Part shown: positions 20,183 through 29,422 of the stretch, piece by piece | How the letters are laid out: each line of letters starts with the position of its first letter | How positions within the stretch are numbered: the stretch's first letter is position 1 | DNA from: RPQJ01 sp963706755 | Lineage (GTDB): Bacteria; Pseudomonadota; Gammaproteobacteria; Steroidobacterales; Steroidobacteraceae | Direction: 5' to 3' | DNA: 64,000 nucleotides | Assembly (NCBI GenBank): GCA_963706755.1 | Contig: CAVPNH010000005.1 | Coordinates: forward strand, 40,409-104,408 | The notes under the pieces: model-generated | Database searches by the model: none | What the model was told of the DNA's origin: nothing | What the model saw: the letters and a program-made list of their open reading frames with translations, nothing else | Position numbers and translations under genes: made by a program

Positions 20183-22166
20183 CTCGGATGCGAGCTACCA
20201 GTTTGATGTGACCTACAACGCGCTCGGGACGCCAGAGTCGCTCACCTATCCGGTGAGCACCGCCGGGGTGCGGGTCAAGGTGAAGTACGGCTACACCGGC
20301 GGCGTGCTGAGCTCGATCCAGGACTACACCGGCAACGTGAACGGCCCGGTGCTGTGGAACCTGAACCTGCTCGATGCGCGCGCCAACGCGGTGAGCGAAA
20401 CCTACGGCAACGGCCTCTGGCTGCAGAACGCGTTCGACCCGCTCACCGGCGAGGCCAGGGCCCGCCAGGCGGGCACCGGCGGCCAGGCCTCGAACGTGCA
20501 GAACCTCGCCTATCTCTGGGACAAGGCCGGGAACCTGCAGAACCGCCAGGACCTGCGGCAGGGCCTCACGGAATCCTTCACCTACGACGCGCTCGATCGG
20601 TTGACGAATGCCAGCGGCCCCGGCGCACAGTCGCTCAGCGTCGGCTACGACGCGCTCGGCAACGTCACCAGCCGCTCGGACGTGGGCAGCTACGGCTACC
20701 ATGCTGTGCGCAAGCACGCGGTGGTCAGCGCGGGCTCCAATTCGTACACGTACGACGCCAACGGCAACATGGCAACCCGCAACGGGTCGACGCTCACCTG
20801 GACCAGCGACAACCTGCCGGCGAGCCTGAGCGCGAGCGGCTACACGGCCTCATTCAACTACGCCCCGGACCGCAGCCGCTGGCGGCAGGTGAGCACCTAT
20901 GCCGGCGCCACCGAGACCACGATCTACGTGGGCGGGCTGCTCGAGAAGTTGACCACCAGCGTGCGTGTGCACTGGAAGCACCGCATCCCGACGCCCTCGG
21001 GCGAGGTGCAGGTGATCCGCAGGAGCGACGGCACGACGGACACGTTCTACGTGACGACCGATCATCTCGGCAGCACCGAGGCGGTGATGGATGGGTCAGG
21101 CGCCATTCTCGCCAGGGAGAGTTTCGGGGCATGGGGTGCGCGGCGAGGCAGCAACTGGAGCAGCAGCACGCCGCCCGACTGGACCGGCATCGCCAACACC
21201 ACCCGCCGCGGCTACACCGGGCACGAGGCACTGGACAATATCCTGCTCGTGCACATGAACGGCCGGGTCTACGATCCGGCCATCGGGCGGTTCCTGTCGG
21301 CGGATCCGTACGTGAACGGGATCGATGCGAGCCAGGGCTGGAACCGGTACGCGTACGTCAACAACGGACCGCTGAGGTACGTTGATCCCAGTGGGTACTT
21401 CCAAAGGGGCGATTCGCTCCGAGCTTGGGTTAGAGCCATCGAGCCGGGCCGAAGCTGGGAGTTCTCATGGGGCACGTTCGAGGGACGAGCGACTGAGCGA
21501 TGGACGTTGACGCTGAATTACAACTCGTTGAATTTCTGGTTAGGAGTTCGTGATCTGCTGCGCGGCAGCGCGGGAAGTGCAGGTGGGGCCGCGGGACGTT
21601 CGGCAGAGGGTCGCAGTGGTGGTGCCGCGACGAATGATCGGCGAAGGCCAAAATGCGAGCGCGATCCAGTCCGAGCGGACGCCGCACGCAAAGATCCCGA
21701 GAATCCCATGAACCTAGCGCCGGGGACTTATCCTTCGACAACGCGGTCGTTTTCCGCCGGCTACTACGTGGCGCCTCAAGGTGAGGATCGGTACCTCGCT
21801 GACTTTTCCACCGGCACGGTCCACCAGCTGTCAAGCGATGGTGTGCAGGTCGGATACAGGTTCGGTGGCAGCGTGCAATCGAGTGGCGGTGCCGGCAACA
21901 GAAATTTCACAACGGTGTCCGACTCCGGTATCCAGGGTTGGGGTTGGTCCCTTGGAGGGGCGCTAATATTCGGCGCCGGTGGAGCTGTAACCTATGACGG
22001 CGACACCAAGACGTATTCAACGGGAGTTGGCTTGGACGTTGGATTCTCGGTTGGCCTAAGCAATACTCAGTACGGACGAGCGTGGCCGGTCGAAGGCCTT
22101 TCAGACAGCTTGTCGGGTCTGGCGGATTTCTATTGGGACACTTACCAAGGAAACTGCGGCGGCTAG
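20148..22166 (+). CDS. Orphan RHS cassette 3 with C-terminal tip 4 (5'-truncated)
   Basis: The open frame of 672 residues begins inside the preceding immunity gene, but RHS homology starts at 20182 ('DSDASYQFDVTYN'). The RHS core is complete and in frame through 'NRYAYVNNGPLRYVDPSGY'. The tip begins 'FQRGDSLRAWVRAIEPGR', echoing cassette 2, then a charged linker, then a Gly- and aromatic-rich, probably beta-strand region ('YYVAPQGEDRYLADFSTG', 'GIQGWGWSLGGALIFGAGGA', 'TYSTGVGLDVGFSVGLS'). There is no signal peptide and no ribosome-binding site at the ATG, so it is likely silent unless recombined with a head. No tip family is recognised. Confidence 0.75.
   Translation: MIFASSSDPVIDSDASYQFDVTYNALGTPESLTYPVSTAGVRVKVKYGYTGGVLSSIQDYTGNVNGPVLWNLNLLDARANAVSETYGNGLWLQNAFDPLTGEARARQAGTGGQASNVQNLAYLWDKAGNLQNRQDLRQGLTESFTYDALDRLTNASGPGAQSLSVGYDALGNVTSRSDVGSYGYHAVRKHAVVSAGSNSYTYDANGNMATRNGSTLTWTSDNLPASLSASGYTASFNYAPDRSRWRQVSTYAGATETTIYVGGLLEKLTTSVRVHWKHRIPTPSGEVQVIRRSDGTTDTFYVTTDHLGSTEAVMDGSGAILARESFGAWGARRGSNWSSSTPPDWTGIANTTRRGYTGHEALDNILLVHMNGRVYDPAIGRFLSADPYVNGIDASQGWNRYAYVNNGPLRYVDPSGYFQRGDSLRAWVRAIEPGRSWEFSWGTFEGRATERWTLTLNYNSLNFWLGVRDLLRGSAGSAGGAAGRSAEGRSGGAATNDRRRPKCERDPVRADAARKDPENPMNLAPGTYPSTTRSFSAGYYVAPQGEDRYLADFSTGTVHQLSSDGVQVGYRFGGSVQSSGGAGNRNFTTVSDSGIQGWGWSLGGALIFGAGGAVTYDGDTKTYSTGVGLDVGFSVGLSNTQYGRAWPVEGLSDSLSGLADFYWDTYQGNCGG
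20182..21398 (+). repeat. RHS-core repeat copy 3
   Basis: About 1.2 kb, direct relative to the full-length gene. Its 3' two-thirds look identical to copies 1 and 2; its 5' third has private variants ('IQDYTGNV', 'ARARQAGTGGQASNV', 'LWDKAGNLQNRQ'). Confidence 0.85.
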
Positions 22167-22176
22167 GAAGGAACCC

Positions 22177-22431
22177 GTGGCAACCCTGATAGGTGACATT
22201 GCCTTACTGATCGCTGCGCTATCGGCGTTAACTTTTCTTGCAAGCCTCGTTGTGTGCAAGCGCACTGACTTGACTTGGAGCGCGTTTTTGGCTGCAGGAC
22301 CACTGATTCTCCTCAGGCCGAGGCGGTACTTGGAGGACGAGTTCGCGCATATTCCGCCAATTTTGTTTTTCATTACGATGTCGATGTTTGCCGTGGCTTG
22401 GGTAGGAGGCTGGTTCGCAAACAATGCATAA
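22177..22431 (+). CDS. Candidate immunity protein 4, small membrane protein
   Basis: This 84-residue protein starts at a GTG preceded by a clear AGGAAGG site, 10 bases after the stop of RHS cassette 3. Hydrophobic segments are 'IALLIAALSALTFLASLVVC' (8-27), 'WSAFLAAGPLILL' (about 34-46) and 'ILFFITMSMFAVAWVGGWF' (about 62-80). No family is recognised. Its position makes it the candidate immunity partner of tip 4. Confidence 0.55.
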   Translation: MATLIGDIALLIAALSALTFLASLVVCKRTDLTWSAFLAAGPLILLRPRRYLEDEFAHIPPILFFITMSMFAVAWVGGWFANNA

Positions 22432-22523
22432 TCAGAATCGACGTCGGTCCCACTGACCTGCGTGGCGATTTTCGGACCGTTTGATTCCTGGCAAGTGGCC
22501 GGAACCACGCTGGCTCAAACCAC

Positions 22524-23819
22524 CTACCGCTCCGCGAGCGTCTGCGCCGCGCCGCCCCCGCCGCGCTGCGCGGCGGAGAGCGCCGCGACCTTGGTTCCCG
22601 GCGGCGGGCGGTCGTAGAAATAATTCCTCACGCCGTCGCGAATGGCCTCGGCGAGGCGTTGCTGCTGGTCGGAGTCGCGCAGCCGGCGCTCGTCCGTCGG
22701 CATTGGAGATGAACGCCGTCTCGACCAGCATGGAGGGAATGTCGGGCGACTTGAGCACGACGAAGCCCGCGTGCTGCACGCGCGGGCGGTGCACCGTGCC
22801 GATGCGGCGCAGCGAGGCGAGCACGCTGTCGGCGGCCTCGACGCTGCTGCTCACCGATTCCTTCTGCGTGACGTCGAGCAGCACCGAGGCGAGCACGTCG
22901 CTCTTGTCGTCGAGCGACACGCCGCCCTTCAAGTCGGCGGCGTTCTCGCTCTCGGCCAGCCAGCGCGCGGCCTCGTCGGATGCGCCGCGCAGCGAGAGCA
23001 CGTAGACGGACGAGCCGTACACGTCGTGGTTGCGCACTGAGTCCGCGTGAACCGAGACGAACATGTCCGCGCCGAGCTGGCGCGCCTTGCGCGTGCGGCT
23101 GCCGAGGGTGATGAAGTAGTCGCCGTCGCGGATCAGCACGGCGCGCATGCCGTCCTCCGCGTCGATCGCCGCAGCGAGCCGGCGCGCGATGGCGAGCGTG
23201 ACGTCTTTTTCCTGGGTACCGCCTCGGCCGAGCGCGCCGGGATCCTGCCCGCCGTGACCTGCATCCACCGCGACCACGAGGTCGCGACCGTTTGCGTCGG
23301 CAACCGCCAGTCGCTTGACGGGACTCGCGGTCTCGACGCCGCACCGGCGCGACGGCGACACCGCACCGGGCGAGGCGCGGCCGCGCCGGACGCATGAGTA
23401 GACTCGAGGCGCAGGCGGTCGGTGCCAGCTCGACCACGAGGTGGCCCGCCTTGCCTTCCGGCCCGACCGTGAAACTGCGCATCGCATGGGCGCGGTCGAG
23501 GTCCAGGACCAGCCGCAGGCCGTGGTTCGGCCGCGGCCCGGTGCGAACCGCCTTCACCGGCCCCTGCCCGTCCGGCAGGACCTTGCGCGAAAGCGAGTTC
23601 GGCGTTCTCGAGGTCGATGACGATGCGGTCAGGATGCTCGACCGCGAAGACTTCATATTTCGCGGGCGCCGAAAATCGACACCAGCCGCGTGCCCTCGGG
23701 TCCGGACCAGAGGCGCACGTCGGTGACTGGGTGGGGGTCGCCGCGGCTGCGGACAGCGCCGCGAGGAGAGCGGCCGATGCCAGCAGGTACGCGATGAACT
23801 TGGCCGGGCGCGCAGGCAT
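22524..23819 (-). CDS. amiC: N-acetylmuramoyl-L-alanine amidase AmiC/AmiB type (several frame breaks)
   Basis: This periplasmic zinc amidase cleaves peptide stems from glycan strands during cell separation. The signal peptide ('MPARPAKFIAYLLASAALLA') starts at 23819. An AMIN domain is pieced together from two frames ('YEVFAVEHPDRIVIDLENAE', then 'GHLVVELAPTA'). The Amidase_3 domain is intact over most of its length: 'VAVDAGHGGQDPGA' (zinc His), 'FVSVHADS' (zinc His) and 'SMLVETAFISN' (catalytic Glu). The C-terminus continues in another frame to a stop at 22524. I count at least four frame changes; conserved sequence on both sides of each suggests indel errors. The gene would normally be followed by mutL. 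Confidence 0.88.
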
Positions 23820-23884
23820 GCGGCGTAATCTACCCTGACCGCAGGGCAATATTTCAATGAAATTATGAAGATACGTGACGTTCG

Positions 23885-24366
23885 TCAGGTTGCGTCTAGA
23901 GCCAAGCCGGGCGAGCACTCGCCGGCCGGCTTCGCTGGCCGCGGAGATGTCCACCGAGCGGCCGTCGTCGAGATAGGCCGAGGTCGAGCGACAGGTCGGG
24001 CGTCCCGAGCCGGCCCTCCGCCCGCTCCGGCCACTCACGAGCAGCAGGCTGCGCGGCGACAGCAGGTCCCGGAGGCCGAGATCGTCGAGTTCAGAAGGAT
24101 GGCGCAACCGGTACAGGTCGCAGTGGTTCGACGTCGCGACCGGCGAGCTGATAGGGCTCGATCAGCGTGTAGGTCGGGCTGCGTACGGCGCCCTCGTGCC
24201 CGAGCGCTGCGAGCAGCCCGCCGACCAGTGTCGTCTTGCCCGCGCCGAGGTCGCCCGAGAGGCCGATGACGAGCGCGCCCTGGCTCGTCGACGCATCGCT
24301 CAGTGCTGCCGCGAGACGGGCACCCACGCCGCGCGTCTCCGCGGCATTCGCGGCAGTCAATCGCAC
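23885..24366 (-). CDS. tsaE: tRNA threonylcarbamoyladenosine ATPase TsaE (frame breaks)
   Basis: TsaE is the ATPase that supports the TsaBD complex in making t6A37 of tRNA. The P-loop 'GDLGAGKTTLVGGLLAALG' and 'VRSPTYTLIEPYQ' are in the first frame from the GTG at 24366. The remaining part ('LRHPSELDDLGLRDLLSPRS', 'YLDDGRSVDISAASEAGRR') lies in another frame, and the end near 23885 needs one more shift. The start overlaps the nnr stop by 10 bases. The order nnr-tsaE-amiC is the standard gammaproteobacterial one. Confidence 0.87.
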
Positions 24367-25857
24367 GCGGGATTCACGCAGGCGCGAACCTGCCGCAGCA
24401 CGTCGCTCGCCAGCATCCCGCGCTCGCCGGCGCGGGCCGCAAGGTCGCCCGCCTGCGCGTGCACGAACACGCCGGCACGCGCCGCGAGGCCGAGGTCGCC
24501 GCACTGCGCGGCGATGCCCGCGATCACGCCGGTGAGCACGTCACCCATCCCGCCGGCGGCCATGCCCGGGTTGCCACGGTCGCAGATCCAGGGCGGTCCG
24601 CCCGGCGGATCCACGATCGTGCCTGCGCCCTTCAGCACGGCGACGCCGCCGTATCGCGCCTGCAGCTCGCGCGCGGCGGCGAGGCGATCCGCCTGGACCG
24701 CGGCGTTGCTGAGACGCCGAGCAGTCGCGCGGCCTCGCCGGGATGCGGCGTCAGCACCCAGCGCTCGCTCGCTCGCGGCGCGGCGGACGAGCAGGTTGAG
24801 CGCGTCGGCATCCACGACCATCGGCAGCCCGCTCGCGAGCGCGGCCGCGAGCAGCGCCGTCGGCCCAGGCGCCCTGCCCGAGCCCGGGACCCACCGCGAG
24901 GACCGTCGCCCGCTCCGAGCAGCGGGCATGATGTCGGCGGCCGACGCCTGCAGCCGACGCACATGAGTTCGGGCCTCGCGGCCACGACGCCGATGTTGTC
25001 CGGATGCACGGCCAGCGTGACGAGCCCGGCGCCCGCTCGCAGCGCCGCCTCGCCCGCGAGCCGCGCCGCCCCCGGCATGCCCGGGCCGCCGCCGATGACG
25101 AGCACGTGCCCGTGGCTGCCCTTGTGCGAGGTGCGCGTCCGCCGCGGCAGTGCGCGTGCGACCGCCTCCTCGCCGATGAGTCGCGCGGCGGGAATCGTCC
25201 CGTCGAAGGTCTCTGCGGCACGGCGAGATCGTCCAGCAGGACGCGGCCGACGCGATCGGGGCCGTCGCCCGACGTAGAACCCGAGCTTGCGCCCGATGAA
25301 GGTCACCGTGAAATCCGCACGCACCGCGTCGCCCAGCACCGCGCCGCTGTCGGCGTGCAGGCCCGAGGGAATGTCCACGGCCACGACCGGCTGCCCGGAC
25401 GCGTTGATCGCGCGCGATCACGCACGCGGCCTCGCCGTTCACTTCGCGCGCGAGTCCCGTGCCGAAGATCGCATCCACGATCACGTCGGCCTCGAGGCAC
25501 GGACGGCGACCAGGGCTCGCAGCGGCCGCCCCCGGCCGAGAAGTCGTCGAACGCGCGCCGCGCATCGCCAGCGAGCGACTGCGGATCGCCGAGCGCGACC
25601 ACGGCCATGCCCAGCCCCTGTGCCCTCGCGAGGCGCGCGACGCACGTAGCCGTCGCCGCCGTTGTTCCCGGTCCGCAGAGCACGGCGATCGTCCGCGCCG
25701 CGGGCCAGAGCGCGCAGAGCGCGTCCAGCGTCGCCCCGCCCGCGCGGGTCATGAGCTCGTAGCCCGGGATGCCAAGCTCGCCGATGGCGCGGCGATCGAG
25801 GTCGCGAACCTGCGAGGCGGTATAGATGGCGCCGGTCTGCGCGTGCATGACGGGCAT
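24357..25857 (-). CDS. nnr: Bifunctional NAD(P)H-hydrate epimerase/dehydratase (frame breaks)
   Basis: This enzyme repairs hydrated NAD(P)H: the N-terminal domain epimerises and the C-terminal domain dehydrates with ADP or ATP. Evidence for the epimerase domain is 'YTASQVRDLDRRAIGELGIP' followed by 'ELMTRAGG'. Evidence for the dehydratase is 'SHKGSHGHVLVIGGGPGMPG', 'LTPHPGEAARLLG' and 'GNPGMAAGGMGDVLTGVIAG' near the C-terminus. Frames change several times between 24700 and 25560, and the span is 3n+1. It is divergent from queG and overlaps tsaE. Confidence 0.88.
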
Positions 25858-25897
25858 TATACTGGCCGCGTCACTCGCACCGGCGATACCGACCGAA

Positions 25898-26958
25898 TTG
25901 AACATCGATCCCGCGGAACTCGCCGCCCAGGTGAAGGCCTGGGGCCGCGAACTCGGATTCCAGAAGGTCGGCATCGCAGCGGTCGGATTGCCCGAGGACG
26001 AGCGGCGCCTGCTCGCCTGGCTGGAAGCCGGGCATAACGGCGGGATGGACTACATGGCGCGCCACGGCGTGCGCCGCTCGCGTCCCGCGGAACTGGTCCC
26101 TGGCACGCTGCGCGTGATCTCGGCGCGCATGGACTACTGGCCCGACGGCGCGGATCCCGGCACCGTGCTCGGCGACGCGTCCATGGCTTACGTGTCGCGC
26201 TACGCGCTCGGCCGCGACTATCACAAGGTGGTGCGCAACCGCCTCGCACGCCTCGCGGAGCGACTCGCCGAGGCCGCGGGCCGCGAGGGCTATCGCGCGT
26301 TCACGGACAGCGCGCCGGTGCTCGAGAAGGCGCTCGCCCGCGATGCGGGCCTCGGCTGGATCGGCAAGCACACGAACCTCCTCGACCGCCACGACGGCTC
26401 GTGGTTCTTCCTTGGCGAAGTGTTCACCGACCTGCCGCTGCCCGTCGACGAGCCCGTGACCGCACATTGTGGCAGCTGCACCGGCCTGCATCGACGTCTG
26501 CCCCACGCAGGCGATCGTGGCGCCGTACCAGCTGGACGCGCGGCGATGCATCTCCTATCTCACCATCGAGCACCACGGCCCGATCCCCGAGGAATTCCGC
26601 AGGGCGATCGGCAACCGCATCTACGGCTGCGACGACTGCCAGCTGGTGTGCCCCTGGAATCGCTACGCGAAGCACGCCGGCGAGCCGGATTTCCAGCCGC
26701 GCAACGGCCTGGACGCCACGCGACTCACGGAGCTGTTCGCCTGGACCGAGGCCGAATTCGAGGAACGACTTGCGGGCAGCGCGATCCGCCGCATCGGGCA
26801 TGAACGCTGGCTGCGCAACATCGCCGTCGCGCTCGGCAATGCGCCGACGGTCGCCCGAGGTGATCGGGGCGCTCGAGCGACGACGGGAGGACGCGAGCGA
26901 GGTGGTGCGGGAGGCGGTGGGGTGGGCGCTCCGGAGTCGGAGAGCGGCTAGTCACTAA
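25898..26958 (+). CDS. queG: Epoxyqueuosine reductase QueG (two frame breaks)
   Basis: QueG reduces epoxyqueuosine to queuosine in tRNA with cobalamin and two 4Fe-4S clusters. The first part is in frame to about 26480 ('GLGWIGKHTNLLDRHDGSWF', 'LGEVFTDLPLP'). The cluster region follows in the next frame ('CIDVCPTQAIVAPYQLDARR', 'YGCDDCQLVCPWNR'), and the final helix ('EVIGALERRREDASEVVREA') in a third. A span of 3n+2 fits two one-base insertions. The start is uncertain: I give the TTG at 25898, but a frame-consistent start upstream is possible. It is divergent from nnr. Confidence 0.88.
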
Positions 26959-27830
26959 CCGCTTTTCCCAGATCCCCCGTCGCCCGGCACTGCAGGTTGT
27001 CGATCAGCCGGGCGCGACTGAGCCGCGCGGCCGCAAGCACGACCACGTCCACGTTCCGGCCCTGCGGCTTCGCCAGAGTCTTCGCCATTCGGACCTCGAA
27101 ATAGTCGGGCCAGAATCCCGCGTCGCGCAGCGCTTTCATCCCCTCGCGCTCGATGTCGGCCACAGTCGCTGTCGCCGGTCTCGAGCCGACGACGGGCCAG
27201 GCAGAGCGCGCGATAGAGCTGCGGCGCGCGAGCGCGCTCCTCGGGCGTCAAGTAGCGGTTGCGCGAACTGAGCGCCAGCCCGTCCTCGGCGCGCACCGTG
27301 GGCGCGCCGACGATCGCTGACCGGCAGGCACAGATCCTCGACCGAGCATGCGAATGATCGTGAGCTGCTGGTAGTCCTTCTCGCCGAAGATCGCCACGTC
27401 CGGCTGCACGAGACTCAGGAGCTTCACGACCACGGTGGCGACGCCCTGGAAGTGTCCAGGCCGGAACGCGCCGCAGAGGATGCCCGAGAGCTCCGGCACG
27501 TCCACGATGGTGCTGCCGATCGAGCCCTTGGGATACATCTCCGCCACGGTCGGGAGGAACAGCACGTCCGCGCCGAGTTCCGGCAGCAGCGCGGAATCGT
27601 CGACCGGCGTGCGCGGGTAGGCGTTGAAGTCCTCGTTCGGGCCGAACTGCAGCGGGTTCACGAACACGCTCGCGACGACGCGACGCGCCGTGGGTGTGCG
27701 CAGCACCCACGAGGCTCGCGTGGCCGGCGTGCAGGTTGCCCATGGTCGGCACGAAGGCGATGCTCTCGCGCGCCAGGCGCCACTCGCGCACGACGTCGCG
27801 CAGGTCTGCGATGCGCGTGATGGTCTGCAT
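26948..27830 (-). CDS. panC: Pantothenate synthetase PanC (frame breaks)
   Basis: PanC condenses pantoate and beta-alanine with ATP. The start at 27830 gives 'MQTITRIADLRDVVREWR' and 'FVPTMGNLHAGHASLV' (the HxGH-type nucleotidyl motif). The middle ('VVASVFVNPLQFGPNEDFNA', 'FGEKDYQQLTIIRML') is in another frame, and the C-terminus ('YFEVRMAKTLAKPQGRNVDV') in a third. The stop at 26948 lies inside the last bases of convergent queG. It follows panB by 11 bases. All catalytic blocks are present, so the breaks look like errors. Confidence 0.9.
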
Positions 27831-27841
27831 CACGGGGGCTG

Positions 27842-28671
27842 CTAGAAGCAGTGCTCCGCGGCCGGGTAGGCGCGCGACTTGACGGCCTGCGACGTACGCC
27901 TTGATGCCCGCCAGCGGACTGTCGTGCCCGATCATGAAGTTCTGCACGAAGCGCGGCTTGCGTCCCGGCGTGATGTCGAGCACGTCGTAGAGCACCAGGA
28001 TCTGGCCGTCGGTGTCCGGGCCCGCGCCGATGCCGATCACCGGCACGTGCAGCTCGGCGGTGATCTCCTTGCCGAGCTGCGAGGGGATGCACTCGAGCAG
28101 CACGATGTCGGCGCCCGCGTCCTGCAGCGCCTTCGCGTCGCGGCGCATCTGGTCGGCGGCCGCCTCCTCGCGCCCCTGCACCCGGAAGCCGCCGGTCTTG
28201 TGCACGGACTGCGGCCTGAGCCCCAGGTGCGCGCAGACCGCGATGTCGTGGCCCGCGAGGAACTCGACGATGCCCACCTGCTCGGCGCCGCCCTCGAGCT
28301 TGACCATCTTGGCCCCGCCTTCCTGCATCAGGCGCATGGCGTTCTTCAGTGCCAACCTCACGCGACGTATAGGTCATGAACGGCATGTCGGCCATGAGGA
28401 ACGGCCGTGACAGGCCCCGGGCCACCGCGCGGCAGTGGTAGACGATGTGGTCGAGCGTGACGGGGACGGTCGTGTCGTGACCCTGGATCACCATGCCGAG
28501 CGAGTCGCCCACCAGCACGAGGTCCACATCCGCCTCGTCCACGAGCGCCGCGAAGCTGGCGTCGTAGCAGGTGATGCTCGCGATCTTCTCGCCCTCGGCC
28601 TTCATGCGCCCGAGCGTCGCGACGTTCACCGGTGGGCGGGCCGAACCGCGCAGTTGGAGTTGTGTGTACAT
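27842..28671 (-). CDS. panB: Ketopantoate hydroxymethyltransferase PanB (two frame breaks)
   Basis: PanB makes ketopantoate from ketoisovalerate and methylene-tetrahydrofolate. The start at 28671 yields 'MYTQLQLRGSARPPVNVATL'; conserved blocks are 'ASITCYDASFAALVDEADVD', 'VLVGDSLGMV' and 'FMADMPFMTY'. A one-base insertion near 28370 moves the frame to 'LALKNAMRLMQEGGAKMVKL'. A second near 27885 moves it to the true end 'VKSRAYPAAEHCF'. The span of 3n+2 agrees with two insertions. It lies upstream of panC in the same operon. Confidence 0.92.
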
Positions 28672-28732
28672 GGGGCGGCCTCGAGAGAGCGGCAAGAATG
28701 ACCGAGCCGCCCTCAAACATCAATGACGGGGA

Positions 28733-29422
28733 CTACAACAGGCTCTTCATGGGGTTGAAGAAGTGCCTGCCCTTGCGGACCCGGACGATTTCGGCGAGCA
28801 GACCCGCGTAATCCGGCTCGCTGCCGACGTGATCGATGTCGGCCGCGTTCACCGTCAGGACCGGGGCCGCGTCGTACTCGAGGAAGAACCGCGCGTAGGA
28901 CTCCGCCAGCCGTTCGAGGTAGCGGCGCTCGATCGCCTGCTCGTAGGCGATGCCGCGGCGCGCAATGCGCTCGAGCAGCACGTCCACCGGCGACTGCAGG
29001 TACACGACGAGGTCGGGCACCGGGGCGTCGATCGCGAGGCGCGCGTAGACCTGCTCGTAGAGGCCGAACTCCTCGTCGTCGAGCGTGAGCCGCGCGAACA
29101 GCCGGTCCTTCTCGAGCAGGTAGTCCGCGACGCGCACGCGCTGGAACATGTCCTGCTGCCGCAGGTCCTGCATCTGGCGGGCGCGCTGGAACAGGAAGTA
29201 GAGCTGCGTCTGGAACGCGGCGGCGCGCGGATTGCGGTAGAAGCGCTCGAGGAACGGGTTTTCGTCGCCCTGCTCGAGCACGAGGTCGCTGCCGAAGCTC
29301 GCCGCCAGCCGGCGCGCGAGGCTCGTCTTGCCGACGCCGATCGGTCCCTCGACGACCACGAAGCGATGCGGCGTCCGGACGATCTCCGGCTCGGCCTCGG
29401 GCTTCTGCGGCGCGGGGCTCAT
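28733..29422 (-). CDS. Deoxynucleoside kinase family protein
   Basis: The 229-residue product has the P-loop 'VVEGPIGVGKTSLARRLA' near residue 24 and the 'YFLFQRARQMQD' and 'VADYLLEKDRLFARLTL' segments of the deoxyadenosine/deoxyguanosine kinase family, which phosphorylates salvaged deoxynucleosides. Its ATG overlaps the folK stop (ATGA), so the two are coupled. It sits between folK and panB, where many related genomes have nothing. Substrate cannot be assigned from sequence alone. The frame is intact. Confidence 0.88.
   Translation of the reverse strand: MSPAPQKPEAEPEIVRTPHRFVVVEGPIGVGKTSLARRLAASFGSDLVLEQGDENPFLERFYRNPRAAAFQTQLYFLFQRARQMQDLRQQDMFQRVRVADYLLEKDRLFARLTLDDEEFGLYEQVYARLAIDAPVPDLVVYLQSPVDVLLERIARRGIAYEQAIERRYLERLAESYARFFLEYDAAPVLTVNAADIDHVGSEPDYAGLLAEIVRVRKGRHFFNPMKSLL

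Larger units (their letters stand above)
8628..22523. other. RHS/YD-repeat toxin island inserted between mutL and amiC
   Basis: The island holds one full-length RHS gene (13584-19589), three truncated RHS cassettes (9560-11016 and 11615-13481 on the minus strand, 20148-22166 on the plus strand) and four small membrane-protein genes, one after each RHS tip. In most gammaproteobacteria amiC is directly followed by mutL; here 13.9 kb separates them. I see no integrase, transposase, tRNA or obvious flanking repeat at either edge. The intergenic and immunity-like parts are visibly more AT-rich than the flanks, which fits transfer. The right edge at the amiC stop is sharp. Confidence 0.85.

Noticed and set aside
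9560..22166. CRISPR array or tandem satellite
   Set aside because: The repeats are about 0.75-1.24 kb coding units in both orientations, not short spaced repeats.
23617..23838. Small plus-strand genes opposite amiC
   Set aside because: They are shadows of the frame-broken amidase gene with no start signals.
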